Below are positions 37,101 to 39,906 of a DNA stretch of 39,906 nucleotides, piece by piece. The stretch is from Saccoglossus kowalevskii (lineage: Eukaryota; Hemichordata; Enteropneusta; Harrimaniidae). The stretch covers positions 261,683 to 301,588 of the forward strand of contig NW_003155237.1 of the NCBI RefSeq assembly GCF_000003605.2. The letters run 5' to 3'. Numbering within the stretch: position 1 is the first letter of the stretch; each line of letters opens with the position of its first letter. The notes below the pieces were generated by a model. That model made no database searches and was not told where the DNA came from. It worked only from the letters and a program-made list of their open reading frames with translations. A program made the position numbers and the translations under genes.

Positions 37101-37277
37101 TCCACTTTAGGAATACAAGGAAGAAGTGAAAATAGCAGCTGAAAATAAACAGCAATTGATAGAATTAGGAGAGAAATTGATAGCCGCCAGTAATGAACTC
37201 AAAGCCAATGATATAGAATATAAACTTGCCAAGTTAAGTGATAGATGGCAACATTTGATGGACCTCATAGCAGCCAG
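1..37277 (+). CDS. SYNE1: Nesprin-1-like giant spectrin-repeat protein, partial (26 exons, both ends open)
   Basis: Nesprins are KASH-domain outer nuclear envelope proteins. Their long rod of spectrin repeats connects SUN proteins at the nuclear membrane to actin, microtubules and organelles. Seen here: 26 coding blocks, all with AG acceptors and GT donors, join in one frame (1-2008, 2139-2224, 2888-3046, 3300-3482, 4179-4352, 4844-5161, 13238-13444, 17345-17488, 17918-18076, 20298-20510, 20780-20896, 22152-22469, 22641-22943, 23330-23653, 24379-24705, 24825-25157, 25354-25662, 27908-28041, 29021-29222, 30110-30238, 30852-31049, 32816-33118, 33697-34023, 34715-35035, 35747-36061, 37111-37277). 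The product is an acidic repeat and disordered region followed by about 17 spectrin repeats with the helix-A and helix-C tryptophan pattern. Family knowledge: motifs such as KQLTVDF.NQS..QIS, ESKRSDKTDFAE, KLTLLS.QWQ, ADD/PDDLSIL.ER and DRWQHL.DLIAAR match the C-terminal third of vertebrate nesprin-1. No start codon, KASH domain or stop lies in the window. Other spectrin-family proteins (MACF1, dystonin) fit less well. Confidence 0.88.
100..1134 (+). repeat. Coding tandem repeat, 156-bp unit
   Basis: Units start at 100, 256, 412, 568, 721, 877 and 1033, with a partial unit before 100 and a truncated last unit. All are 156 bases except 568-720, which is 153 bases (one codon shorter). Units 877-1032 and 1033-1134 are almost identical to 100-255 and 256-357. 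This indicates a secondary duplication or conversion of a two-unit block. Confidence 0.95.
2139..2224 (+). CDS. SYNE1: Exon 2: charged linker into the spectrin rod
   Basis: The acceptor TTTTCACAG ends at 2138 and the donor GTAGGT starts at 2225. Two bases complete a tyrosine codon split with exon 1; then 28 codons follow, ending in a highly charged helical stretch (KVRELEKEFVKLEEK). It probably starts the first helix after the disordered region. Confidence 0.82.
2225..2887 (+). other. Intron 2
   Basis: AT-rich intron; I see no exon, mobile element or clear regulatory motif in it. Confidence 0.75.
2888..3046 (+). CDS. SYNE1: Exon 3: spectrin-repeat helix A
   Basis: The exon has 53 codons, phase 0 at both ends, with the acceptor AG at 2886-2887 and donor GTATGG at 3047. 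It reads as a helix A: AFDRQKKYQQVLMELTSRME, then the acidic A-B loop. It has the same length and layout as exon 9 (159 bases), consistent with exons tracking spectrin half-repeats. Confidence 0.82.
3300..3482 (+). CDS. SYNE1: Exon 4: spectrin-repeat helices B and C
   Basis: The exon has 61 codons in phase 0, with acceptor TGTTATCAG and donor GTAGGG at 3483. Helix B contains EIADLKEFAGIVGEKGSKV and helix C contains LGILNDTLATLHAQSASKH. The usual helix-C tryptophan is absent (LND where .W. is common), so this is a diverged repeat. Confidence 0.8.
3483..4178 (+). other. Intron 4
   Basis: AT-rich intron with no recognisable element. Confidence 0.75.
4179..4352 (+). CDS. SYNE1: Exon 5: spectrin-repeat helix A
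   Basis: The exon has 58 codons in phase 0, with acceptor TTGATTCAG and donor GTTTGT at 4353. It reads as helix A with a clear core (RRLQEYQAQLHEVEDWVTRT), followed by a long acidic A-B loop (FEDGEHDMADTEGN). Confidence 0.84.
4353..4843 (+). other. Intron 5
   Basis: Nearly half of it is the family B MITE at 4506-4715; the rest is plain AT-rich sequence. Confidence 0.75.
4506..4715 (+). mobile_element. MITE family B, copy 1
   Basis: This element of about 210 bp in intron 5 has TA flanks, with CTGTAGAACCATTTATTTTC at the left and GCATTTACAG at the right. It shares the CTGTA end and the TTTCACTG / CAGTGAA words in both orientations, but the interior differs from family A. Confidence 0.65.
4844..5161 (+). 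CDS. SYNE1: Exon 6: helices B and C plus next helix A
   Basis: The exon has 106 codons in phase 0, with acceptor TTTGTTTACAG and donor GTAGGT at 5162. One spectrin period is offset by half a repeat, as in exon 12, which is also 318 bases. The last third holds helix A (RIAAEYRQDVHNIQNW) and then an unusual Pro/Thr-rich insert, GIPTITVTPEPSPEL, in the A-B loop. That insert could be a flexible or phosphorylated site. Confidence 0.86.
5438..5450 (-). promoter_or_regulatory. CTCF-like motif
   Basis: CTGCCCTCTAGTG here is the reverse complement of CACTAGAGGGCAG, the core of the bilaterian CTCF consensus. Binding is inference. Confidence 0.35.
5476..5688 (+). mobile_element. Palindromic MITE family A, copy 1
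   Basis: The ends are inverted: CTGTAGAATACTTTATTTT at the left, with AAAATAAAGTATTCCACAG at the right. TA flanks both sides, as in Tc1/mariner-type insertions. The interior repeats ATTTTCGCT and AGCGAAAAT in both orientations. There is no coding capacity. Confidence 0.88.
6350..6384 (+). repeat. 18-bp tandem duplication
   Basis: ATAACTTGTTTATTCAAG occurs twice back to back in intron 6. Confidence 0.85.
6685..7047 (+). repeat. Perfect 178-bp tandem duplication
   Basis: 6685-6862 and 6863-7040 are identical by eye at every base. Seven bases of a third unit (GATTCAG) follow. It is non-coding, in intron 6. Confidence 0.95.
7800..8331 (+). promoter_or_regulatory. Possible internal promoter and alternative first exon
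   Basis: Two copies of ACCAATGAG (7801 and 7880), a perfect octamer ATTTGCAT (7911) and an E-box CACGTG (8027) precede an ATG cluster at 8278. That frame has a TAG stop upstream at 8266 and runs 18 codons (including PPKRRKLF, a basic nuclear-localisation-like motif) to a good donor GTAAGC at 8332. It ends in phase 0 and would splice in frame to exon 7. No direct evidence of transcription. Confidence 0.25.
13238..13444 (+). CDS. SYNE1: Exon 7: helices B and C, start of helix A
   Basis: The exon has 69 codons in phase 0, with a strong acceptor (TTTTTTTATTTCAG) and donor GTTGGT at 13445. Helix B (KLEEELSAHQELLKSVAKRA) and helix C (KLKWEELSRQIADRKQQLED) are clear. It ends early in the next helix A, at a place equivalent to the end of exon 10. 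Exon 10 is followed by a 39-codon exon completing helix A, but no such exon is seen before exon 8. Confidence 0.86.
13445..17344 (+). other. Intron 7 (3.9 kb)
   Basis: Contains an (ATTT)n run and two adjacent TACCGGTA octamers at 15021 and 15030. I looked for the missing spectrin helix A/B exon by checking TGG codons and phase-0 splice pairs and found no convincing one. Confidence 0.65.
16067..16104 (+). repeat. (ATTT)n microsatellite
   Basis: About nine uninterrupted TTTA units in intron 7. Confidence 0.95.
17345..17488 (+). CDS. SYNE1: Exon 8: diverged helix B end and helix C
   Basis: The exon has 48 codons in phase 0, with the acceptor ending ATATTACAG at 17344 and donor GTAATG at 17489. 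The first half (EGYGSGPSQQYKAHRLIGYD) is not helical-looking. The second half is a good helix C (TAEDLKNVLSSLSQCWDKLQ). The preceding helix A remainder and helix B are largely absent, so an upstream exon may be missing. Confidence 0.8.
17489..17917 (+). other. Intron 8
   Basis: Nothing recognisable apart from one TACCGGTA octamer at 17848. Confidence 0.75.
17918..18076 (+). CDS. SYNE1: Exon 9: spectrin-repeat helix A
   Basis: The exon has 53 codons in phase 0, with acceptor GACTTGCAG and donor GTAAGT at 18077. It is a typical nesprin helix A, RLDQAFEFQQQYQDALISV followed by SQWLDTVQ, then an acidic loop. Confidence 0.88.
18801..19012 (+). mobile_element. Palindromic MITE family A, copy 2
   Basis: Same terminal inverted repeats, TA flanks, orientation and interior as the copy at 5476. 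Only scattered substitutions separate them. It sits in intron 9. Confidence 0.88.
19024..19073 (+). repeat. 22-bp tandem repeat, about 2.3 copies
   Basis: The unit ATTTAGCAGATGCTTTATT plus three bases repeats twice with one substitution, followed by a partial third unit. It lies just right of the MITE at 18801-19012. Confidence 0.85.
20298..20510 (+). CDS. SYNE1: Exon 10: helices B and C, start of helix A
   Basis: The exon has 71 codons in phase 0, with acceptor TTTCATTCCAG and donor GTACAG at 20511. Helix B is FQDQIGFMNQACQMII and helix C is ALIKQALQDLTDRLTTLETR. It lacks the helix-C tryptophan. Confidence 0.85.
20780..20896 (+). CDS. SYNE1: Exon 11: remainder of helix A and acidic loop
   Basis: The exon has 39 codons in phase 0, with acceptor GTTTGACAG and donor GTAAAG at 20897. 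The core FHGWLSDTKQML is typical of helix A, followed by a charged loop (GDKDREDEGKG). Confidence 0.85.
21503..21523 (+). other. Candidate microexon (7 codons)
   Basis: A long pyrimidine-rich tract and ACATTCAG acceptor, 21 bases in phase 0 reading EPRLSYQ, then donor GTTGAG. It would extend the A-B loop between exons 11 and 12. Confidence 0.25.
21726..21928 (+). mobile_element. Palindromic MITE family A, copy 3
   Basis: A more diverged copy in intron 11. Its ends are CTGTAAAATAC and GTATTTTAGAG with TA flanks, and it is about 9 bases shorter than its relatives. Confidence 0.85.
22152..22469 (+). CDS. SYNE1: Exon 12: helices B and C plus next helix A
   Basis: The exon has 106 codons in phase 0, with acceptor GATTGCCATAG and donor GTGAGT at 22470. 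Helix B is KLEDDIQKYEARLKEISERG, helix C contains INLRNNWEDLQKQ, and helix A contains YQKMMDDYADYLDTAEEKL. Confidence 0.9.
22641..22943 (+). CDS. SYNE1: Exon 13: full spectrin period
   Basis: The exon has 101 codons in phase 0, with acceptor TTTATAACAG and donor GTAAAT at 22944. Helix C runs through YAPLQMSLYQRTQELQDKAN. Helix A has EWQQFEKMYGELNGWLAHME, a canonical spectrin tryptophan motif. Confidence 0.9.
22944..23329 (+). other. Intron 13
   Basis: Short intron with one TACCGGTA octamer at 23303, close to the acceptor; otherwise nothing seen. Confidence 0.75.
23330..23653 (+). CDS. SYNE1: Exon 14: full spectrin period
   Basis: The exon has 108 codons in phase 0, with acceptor TGTTTTGACAG and donor GTGAGT at 23654. 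Helix B contains QVIDRGQNLL, helix C LADVGERWLDLNGKV, and helix A LLDAWKAFETGSVELMGWLQ. Confidence 0.92.
23654..24378 (+). other. Intron 14
   Basis: AT-rich with a short ATAAATAA repeat near 23712-23740 and a CT repeat next to the acceptor; no other element. Confidence 0.75.
24379..24705 (+). CDS. SYNE1: Exon 15: full spectrin period with LPSRQAL motif
   Basis: The exon has 109 codons in phase 0; a CT-repeat tract precedes the acceptor ATATCACAG, and the donor is GTAATT at 24706. The stretch EMLPSRQALAELIMWMDGLQ is a recognisable nesprin-type helix A. Confidence 0.92.
24825..25157 (+). CDS. SYNE1: Exon 16: highly conserved nesprin spectrin repeat
   Basis: The exon has 111 codons in phase 0, with acceptor TTCTTGTTTACAG and donor GTAAGA at 25158. 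It contains KQLTVDFINQSILQISQD, ESKRSDKTDFAEKLGVLN and VQHALKDCQ, which match a very conserved repeat of vertebrate nesprin-1. It is one of the strongest exons for naming the gene. Confidence 0.94.
25354..25662 (+). CDS. SYNE1: Exon 17: spectrin repeat
   Basis: The exon has 103 codons in phase 0, with acceptor TGGTCTTACAG and donor GTGAGT at 25663. Helix B begins VVEELVESKDHELEMMEKSG and helix A ends SEAEYTLGKFRTIGGRLDSF, corresponding to the nesprin-1 segment with ARYSLSRFR. The frame stays open upstream into intron 16. Confidence 0.91.
25971..26006 (+). other. Candidate cassette microexon (12 codons)
   Basis: A strong pyrimidine tract and GTGCAG acceptor, 36 bases in phase 0 reading DSEESTDVPLLH, then donor GTATGT. 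It would insert into the A-B loop between exons 17 and 18. Human nesprin-1 as recalled has no insert there. Confidence 0.4.
26496..26707 (-). mobile_element. Palindromic MITE family A, copy 4 (inverted)
   Basis: Full-length copy in intron 17, in the opposite orientation, with TA flanks. It is nearly identical to the truncated copy at the right edge of the window. Confidence 0.88.
26881..26895 (+). promoter_or_regulatory. CTCF-like motif
   Basis: ACACTTGAGGGCGCT fits the CTCF core on the + strand with two mismatches, in intron 17. Confidence 0.3.
27013..27036 (+). other. Weak candidate microexon (8 codons)
   Basis: After CATCTATAG, 24 bases in phase 0 read PQDLKIIK, followed by GTTTCT. It is in the same intron as the 36-base candidate. 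A start six bases later (after CCACAG) is also possible. Confidence 0.2.
27478..27593. other. Imperfect hairpin, 37-bp arms
   Basis: Arms 27478-27514 and 27557-27593 are reverse complements with about seven mismatches, sharing GCAAGCCAGC and TGACTTTC. The loop is about 42 bases. It could be a structured RNA precursor or a small inverted-repeat element. Confidence 0.6.
27908..28041 (+). CDS. SYNE1: Exon 18: helix B and start of helix C
   Basis: The exon has 44 codons plus two bases, with acceptor GCTTTTTATAG and donor GTAAGT at 28042. It leaves phase 2 and splits an arginine codon with exon 19. The text LATLSKLTNQLIQVCEPSV aligns with the conserved nesprin-1 KFGSITNQLL segment. Confidence 0.9.
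28042..29020 (+). other. Intron 18
   Basis: Holds one CTCF-like motif at 28804 and a short GT run near 28580; nothing else supported. Confidence 0.75.
28804..28816 (-). promoter_or_regulatory. CTCF-like motif
   Basis: The same 13-base core as at 5438, in intron 18, with a flanking G that extends the match to the consensus. Confidence 0.35.
29021..29222 (+). CDS. SYNE1: Exon 19: helix C and helix A
   Basis: The exon is 202 bases, with acceptor GATGTTTCTCAG and donor GTATCT at 29223. It begins by completing the split arginine codon and continues WKAIDEQMRDTLNMFEQALM. Helix A is HWERYEDAYGKVAEWIEERE, followed by LLAAADKD, like the nesprin-1 LLKAATNKD loop. Confidence 0.92.
29223..30109 (+). 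other. Intron 19
   Basis: Contains the first copy of the dispersed GGATCCCTA fragment near 29772; the open frames here have no recognisable protein. Confidence 0.75.
30110..30238 (+). CDS. SYNE1: Exon 20: short helix B-C exon
   Basis: The exon has 43 codons in phase 0, with acceptor CCTCATACAG and donor GTGAGA at 30239. It reads ELQLELDSYHCVSGLTTLID and onward. The helix pattern is weaker than its neighbours, but the phase and position fit the human order. Confidence 0.83.
30239..30851 (+). other. Intron 20
   Basis: AT-rich; no supported element. Confidence 0.75.
30852..31049 (+). CDS. SYNE1: Exon 21: helix C and helix A
   Basis: The exon has 66 codons in phase 0, with acceptor TTATTCTGTAG and donor GTAGGT at 31050. 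Helix A includes FQDALRALTFWMENMEEVIS, and the exon ends IRDRMEELK, close to the nesprin-1 IQERMEELK. Confidence 0.92.
31050..32815 (+). other. Intron 21
   Basis: Holds MITE copy 5, a GACCTGCAGGTC palindrome with nearby AGGTCA half-sites at 31626-31659, and a weak CTCF-like GCGCCCTC at 31687. Confidence 0.75.
32317..32527 (+). mobile_element. Palindromic MITE family A, copy 5
   Basis: Diverged copy in intron 21. Its ends are CTGTGAAATAC and GTATTTTATAG with TA flanks. The substitutions keep the inverted ends complementary. Confidence 0.85.
32816..33118 (+). CDS. SYNE1: Exon 22: conserved spectrin repeat
   Basis: The exon has 101 codons in phase 0, with acceptor TTATTCTTGCAG and donor GTATGT at 33119. 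LDSLNEMGYKLSLND, NLNHKW and CDTWMIFLAQTERNLAVDI match human nesprin-1 almost position by position. Confidence 0.95.
33119..33696 (+). other. Intron 22
   Basis: AT-rich with poly-T tracts; no supported element. Confidence 0.75.
33697..34023 (+). CDS. SYNE1: Exon 23: conserved spectrin repeat
   Basis: The exon has 109 codons in phase 0, with acceptor TTTTCTTTGCAG and donor GTGAGT at 34024. FNRQQILFSIISDGQKML and EFQHKLTLLSEQWQSVVKRA are strongly nesprin-like. Helix A holds DWQTYRMMLERMNEWFGEME. Confidence 0.95.
34024..34714 (+). other. Intron 23
   Basis: Starts with a CTCF-like CTGCCCTCTTGTG at 34081, then the degraded family B MITE; the remainder is AT-rich. Confidence 0.7.
34117..34328 (+). 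mobile_element. MITE family B, copy 2 (degraded)
   Basis: In intron 23, a left end CTGTAAAATGACTAATTTTC after TA, with repeated CACTGGGTTT and its inverted form CTCAGTGAATAATTAAT. The right end is eroded. It is similar in layout to 4506-4715. Confidence 0.55.
34715..35035 (+). CDS. SYNE1: Exon 24: spectrin repeat
   Basis: The exon has 107 codons in phase 0, with acceptor TTTTATTGTAG and donor GTAAGT at 35036. Helix B contains YLTLNEAGKQLMRMSDKMAN, helix C AQKHWHSITTTLKKQ, and helix A NIEDLLSWLRDIKKML. The order matches the human repeat with LTVEAGKQLLL. Confidence 0.92.
35254..35606. other. CpG-dense island in intron 24
   Basis: About thirty CpG dinucleotides in roughly 350 bases, with runs such as GACGCGCGTCGAACG, inside introns that are otherwise AT-rich and CpG-poor. 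The ends are inverted: ATTTTCCGT at 35254-35262 and ACGGAAAAT at 35598-35606, with further partial match inwards. No convincing open frame on either strand. It is either an internal promoter or a young, unmutated non-autonomous transposon. Confidence 0.7.
35275..35284. promoter_or_regulatory. TCTCGCGAGA palindrome (BANP-type CGCG element)
   Basis: A perfect copy of the palindrome known to be bound by BANP at CpG-island promoters in vertebrates. The motif match is exact; activity here is inference. It lies at the upstream edge of the CpG-dense island and about 460 bases before exon 25. Confidence 0.45.
35747..36061 (+). CDS. SYNE1: Exon 25: conserved spectrin repeat
   Basis: The exon has 105 codons in phase 0, with acceptor TTTCAATTACAG and donor GTAAGT at 36062. 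INPDDLSILRERISLLGKQW and FSDWLTQTEVKVSQNG are near-identical in pattern to human nesprin-1 (ADDISIL.ER and CEWLTQMESKVSQNG). Confidence 0.95.
36062..37110 (+). other. Intron 25
   Basis: AT-rich; contains a possible 33-base phase-0 microexon at 36729-36761 (MKLNGLKTTNE) and a GATTGATCAATC palindrome near 36440. Confidence 0.65.
37111..37277 (+). CDS. SYNE1: Exon 26: helix B and start of helix C
   Basis: The exon is 167 bases, with acceptor CCTCCACTTTAG and donor GTGAGT at 37278, leaving phase 2 inside an arginine codon. ENKQQLIELGEKL and IEYKLAKLSDRWQHLMDLIA match human nesprin-1. The next exon, expected to start with the rest of helix C, lies beyond the window. Confidence 0.95.
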
Positions 37278-38421
37278 GTGAGTCCCACAAATAAATATAA
37301 TCAAACAGTGACGGATATTCCAATTTATTGTTACAGGTATGTTTTATTAGATGCAATAACTGATTCAGGATAGTATTGCACCAATTATACAAGTAAAAAA
37401 TATACATGTACTTGTATATATAATTTGTCAAATCAAATAAAGTAAAATGTAATATTCACTTGTACAGTTGGAAATTTCTTAATACCGTTTCCCAAAAATT
37501 ACATGTTTTTATCATTATCATACTTTGTGCTTTCTGATTGAGATGAACAAGGGTGATAAAAAAAACAGACTTATTTACACAGTAAATCATCTCATCAGTA
37601 ATTTACAAATGTTATCAAGTCATCTGTTGATGCACTGGGTCTATATATTGATATACTGGTATGCAACAAAGTATTATTATCTCTACCCATGATGCACTGG
37701 GCTTCTAGAGATCAAAGTTCATATTTAAACTATTGGTATTTTATGGAGGCCATTAACTTTAGAGCAAGATATGTTAACAAGTAACGTTTTATTAGAACTA
37801 CACTAATATTTAGTAGACTTGGATCTCAGACAACATTGGGCTTCCTGCAGGGCTTACAAGTGCACTCTTGACTTCAGCAGATATTTCAACTATTGTGTGT
37901 ACTATACCACCAGCCTCAATGTTCTAAATATACCATGACACCAAGGCTATATATTACAACACGTATTGGGAATTATTTTTAATGTTTCGTCCGTTCTTGT
38001 CAAGACTACTTGCTTGTGGCGATCTCAATGTGTTTTTAGCTTAGAGTGGGACGTATCATACTACCATGTCTGTGTCGGTGTTCATGGATTATGTTCTAAT
38101 ACCCAGGTTTGTGTGGATTTATTTTTGTCTGACAGTATCAGCAGTAAACATATTACAGATGCAGCATCTGTGGTACCTGTTCGGTAATTTTTATTTTGCC
38201 TATTCTGTAACAGTGAGGAGTACGTTGGGTGATCTGGCTCACTAACAAGCGTTTGTTTTGTTGTTGTTGTTGTTTTGTCACTAATTATGGGAAATTTGTT
38301 TATTAGTGTGTTATCATGTGAGATATGTTGTTTGCTAGCACAGATCAGAACTAATTCTTGCACTTGATATTGTTCATATTACACCTATCATTGAAAGTGT
38401 ACTTTCTTTTTTAGATGTGTT

Positions 38422-38451
38422 CACAGTCACTCTACTAGGAGAGTGACTGTG
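38422..38451. other. Perfect 12-bp stem, 6-base loop
   Basis: CACAGTCACTCT, then ACTAGG, then AGAGTGACTGTG. It is in the last intron; there is no T-run to suggest a terminator. Confidence 0.7.
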
Positions 38452-39735
38452 ATGTGTTTTACTTCAAAGGCAGATAATAATGAGAGGAGTATAGAGGATA
38501 ATAATTGATTGACATTTGGTGATCATTGTAATTGTGTAATGAGACAAAATAGGGAATTAGTTGCATAACATTATTATGTCATTTCTAAATGTTTTTGCAA
38601 ATATTATTTTAAAATATGAACCTGTGAGTGAAACTTCAAAATCTTAAATATTGTTTCTATATCAATTGTATTGTATATATTTTAGAATAACTTCATCCAA
38701 TCTCAAAACATCACTTTGCATTTTATAAATGAGTTCCTCATTCCTTTTCACTTGTCTTTATTAATGCTTGGTATTTGATAAATGGCAGTTATAGTACCAC
38801 AGTGACTATGATATCATCCAAGTACTAGTATACCAATTGTATTCCTTAGTTAATTTGCATTCTTTATACGGAATGTATTTCCTTCAAATATTTAACTAAA
38901 TCATTAACGTATAAATGTTTATTCTGTGAACTTTGTGATTGGATTAATAGATTTATAGCCTTTATGTGATTGGATTTATAGCTTTTTTTAAGGCCTAAAA
39001 ATAATGAAAAGTTTGTTATCAATTTGTCTTTCAAATCGATGCACATTTTTATTTCAAAATTGTGATTTTAACTTGACTCAATATGAAAATTGAAATATCC
39101 CTTTTCTAAAATCAGACAAAAATTATAAGACAGACAGTGGTACCCTTCAATGCCAAAGTGAAATCCCAGGGATTTAAATTAGATGCTACATGTGTGCATG
39201 ATTTTCTTTAAGCTCTAGAATAAATACTCCATAATTTTGCCATCATTATCAGGATATTTATCATGACACTGAAGAAGGCAGGATGTATAGTCTTCAGTTA
39301 CACAAAGGCTAAATTTAAATATTACAGTGAAGCATTACTGTCTTGATTTAGCTTGAGTCTTATTTAGATTTATCATGCTTTCAGTTTTAAAAATCATATT
39401 ATTACCAGGATTATTCAGAAGTGGTTTTAAAAATTAAAAATGAAAAACTGTGTATTATCCAGTTATCTTGAAACATTTTAATTAATTTACTTCTACAATT
39501 CAATTTCATTGGAAATAGTAGCCCCTGCAGTGTTTGCATTGGTGACCATAGTGTTTATATAACAGGCTGTAATCTACGGTTCTGTGTGTGTACTGTGTTC
39601 TGGGGTTTAATTCTCAATGGTGTACTTCCAAGTCCATATTATACTATTTTTGTTTGTTTGTGACCATAAAGGGACGTTTTCACAGTTTCAATCATGGACT
39701 TTATTCACTTCAATGAAGGAAGTCCTATTCAAAAG

Positions 39736-39906
39736 TACTGTGGAATACTTTATTTTCGCTGGAATTAATTTTTGCTGAAAAGGCTTTTTGGGCGTTTTGT
39801 ATGGAATTTATTTTCACTGATTTTTGATGAGTTTAATGTGAAATATAGGAAAAAAAGTATATTCGCTGGATTTTATTTTCACGGAATCATCCCTTCAGCG
39901 AAAATA
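39736..39906 (-). mobile_element. Palindromic MITE family A, copy 6 (cut by window end)
   Basis: First 171 bases of an inverted copy that begins with TA and CTGTGGAATAC. It is almost the same as the copy at 26496 and runs off the window. Confidence 0.87.

Larger units (their letters stand above)
37278..39906 (+). other. Intron 26, incomplete
   Basis: No further exon was found; the next coding block should begin in phase 2. It holds the 12-bp perfect stem at 38422 and the truncated MITE copy 6. Confidence 0.75.

Noticed and set aside
37966-38187. 73-codon + strand frame in the last intron
   Set aside because: No similarity to the expected nesprin continuation and no phase-2 acceptor.
1-39906. 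tRNA, rRNA, CRISPR array, viral or toxin genes
   Set aside because: None of the expected structures or motifs was seen on either strand.

Overview
The window is animal nuclear DNA: AT-rich, poor in CpG, no bacterial-type gene packing, and one long gene on the + strand split into many exons by GT-AG introns. The gene is a nesprin, best matched to vertebrate nesprin-1 (SYNE1), a giant spectrin-repeat protein that links the nuclear envelope to the cytoskeleton. I assembled 26 coding blocks from splice signals, phase and protein continuity. They total 7,778 coding bases (about 2,592 codons) and stay in one frame throughout. Both ends are open: the actin-binding calponin-homology domains would lie upstream, and the last spectrin repeats and the KASH membrane anchor downstream. 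The best matches to human nesprin-1 (recalled from family knowledge, not searched) are exons 16 to 26. The host looks like a marine invertebrate (mollusc or other lophotrochozoan, or an invertebrate deuterostome), but the sequence does not settle the phylum.

Layout. Positions 1-2008 are one giant exon. Its first half is an array of acidic 52-residue repeats; its second half is a Ser/Thr/Pro-rich disordered tail. A short linker exon (2139-2224) leads into spectrin repeats in four exons up to 5161. An 8.1 kb intron (5162-13237) holds a MITE, a perfect 178-bp tandem duplication and a possible internal promoter with an alternative first exon near 8.3 kb. Exon 7 (13238-13444) and exon 8 (17345-17488) are isolated by a 3.9 kb intron, and about half a spectrin repeat seems to be missing between them. 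From 17.3 to 37.3 kb the exons are dense and commonly 300-333 bases, one spectrin-repeat period each. The window ends in 2.6 kb of intron.

Among the 26 introns, 23 are in phase 0, so most exons can be skipped or added without shifting the frame. Several introns also contain short phase-0 candidate microexons in predicted A-B loops.

Intron repeats. Six copies of a palindromic MITE of about 210 bp with TA target sites (family A) and two copies of a diverged relative (family B) are present. The octamer TACCGGTA occurs eight times. Six CTCF-like motifs are scattered through the introns. The most anomalous stretch is 35254-35606, a CpG-dense island of about 350 bp inside intron 24 that carries a perfect BANP-type TCTCGCGAGA element. 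It may be an internal promoter for a short C-terminal nesprin isoform or a young transposon. No tRNA, rRNA, CRISPR array or second protein gene was found.
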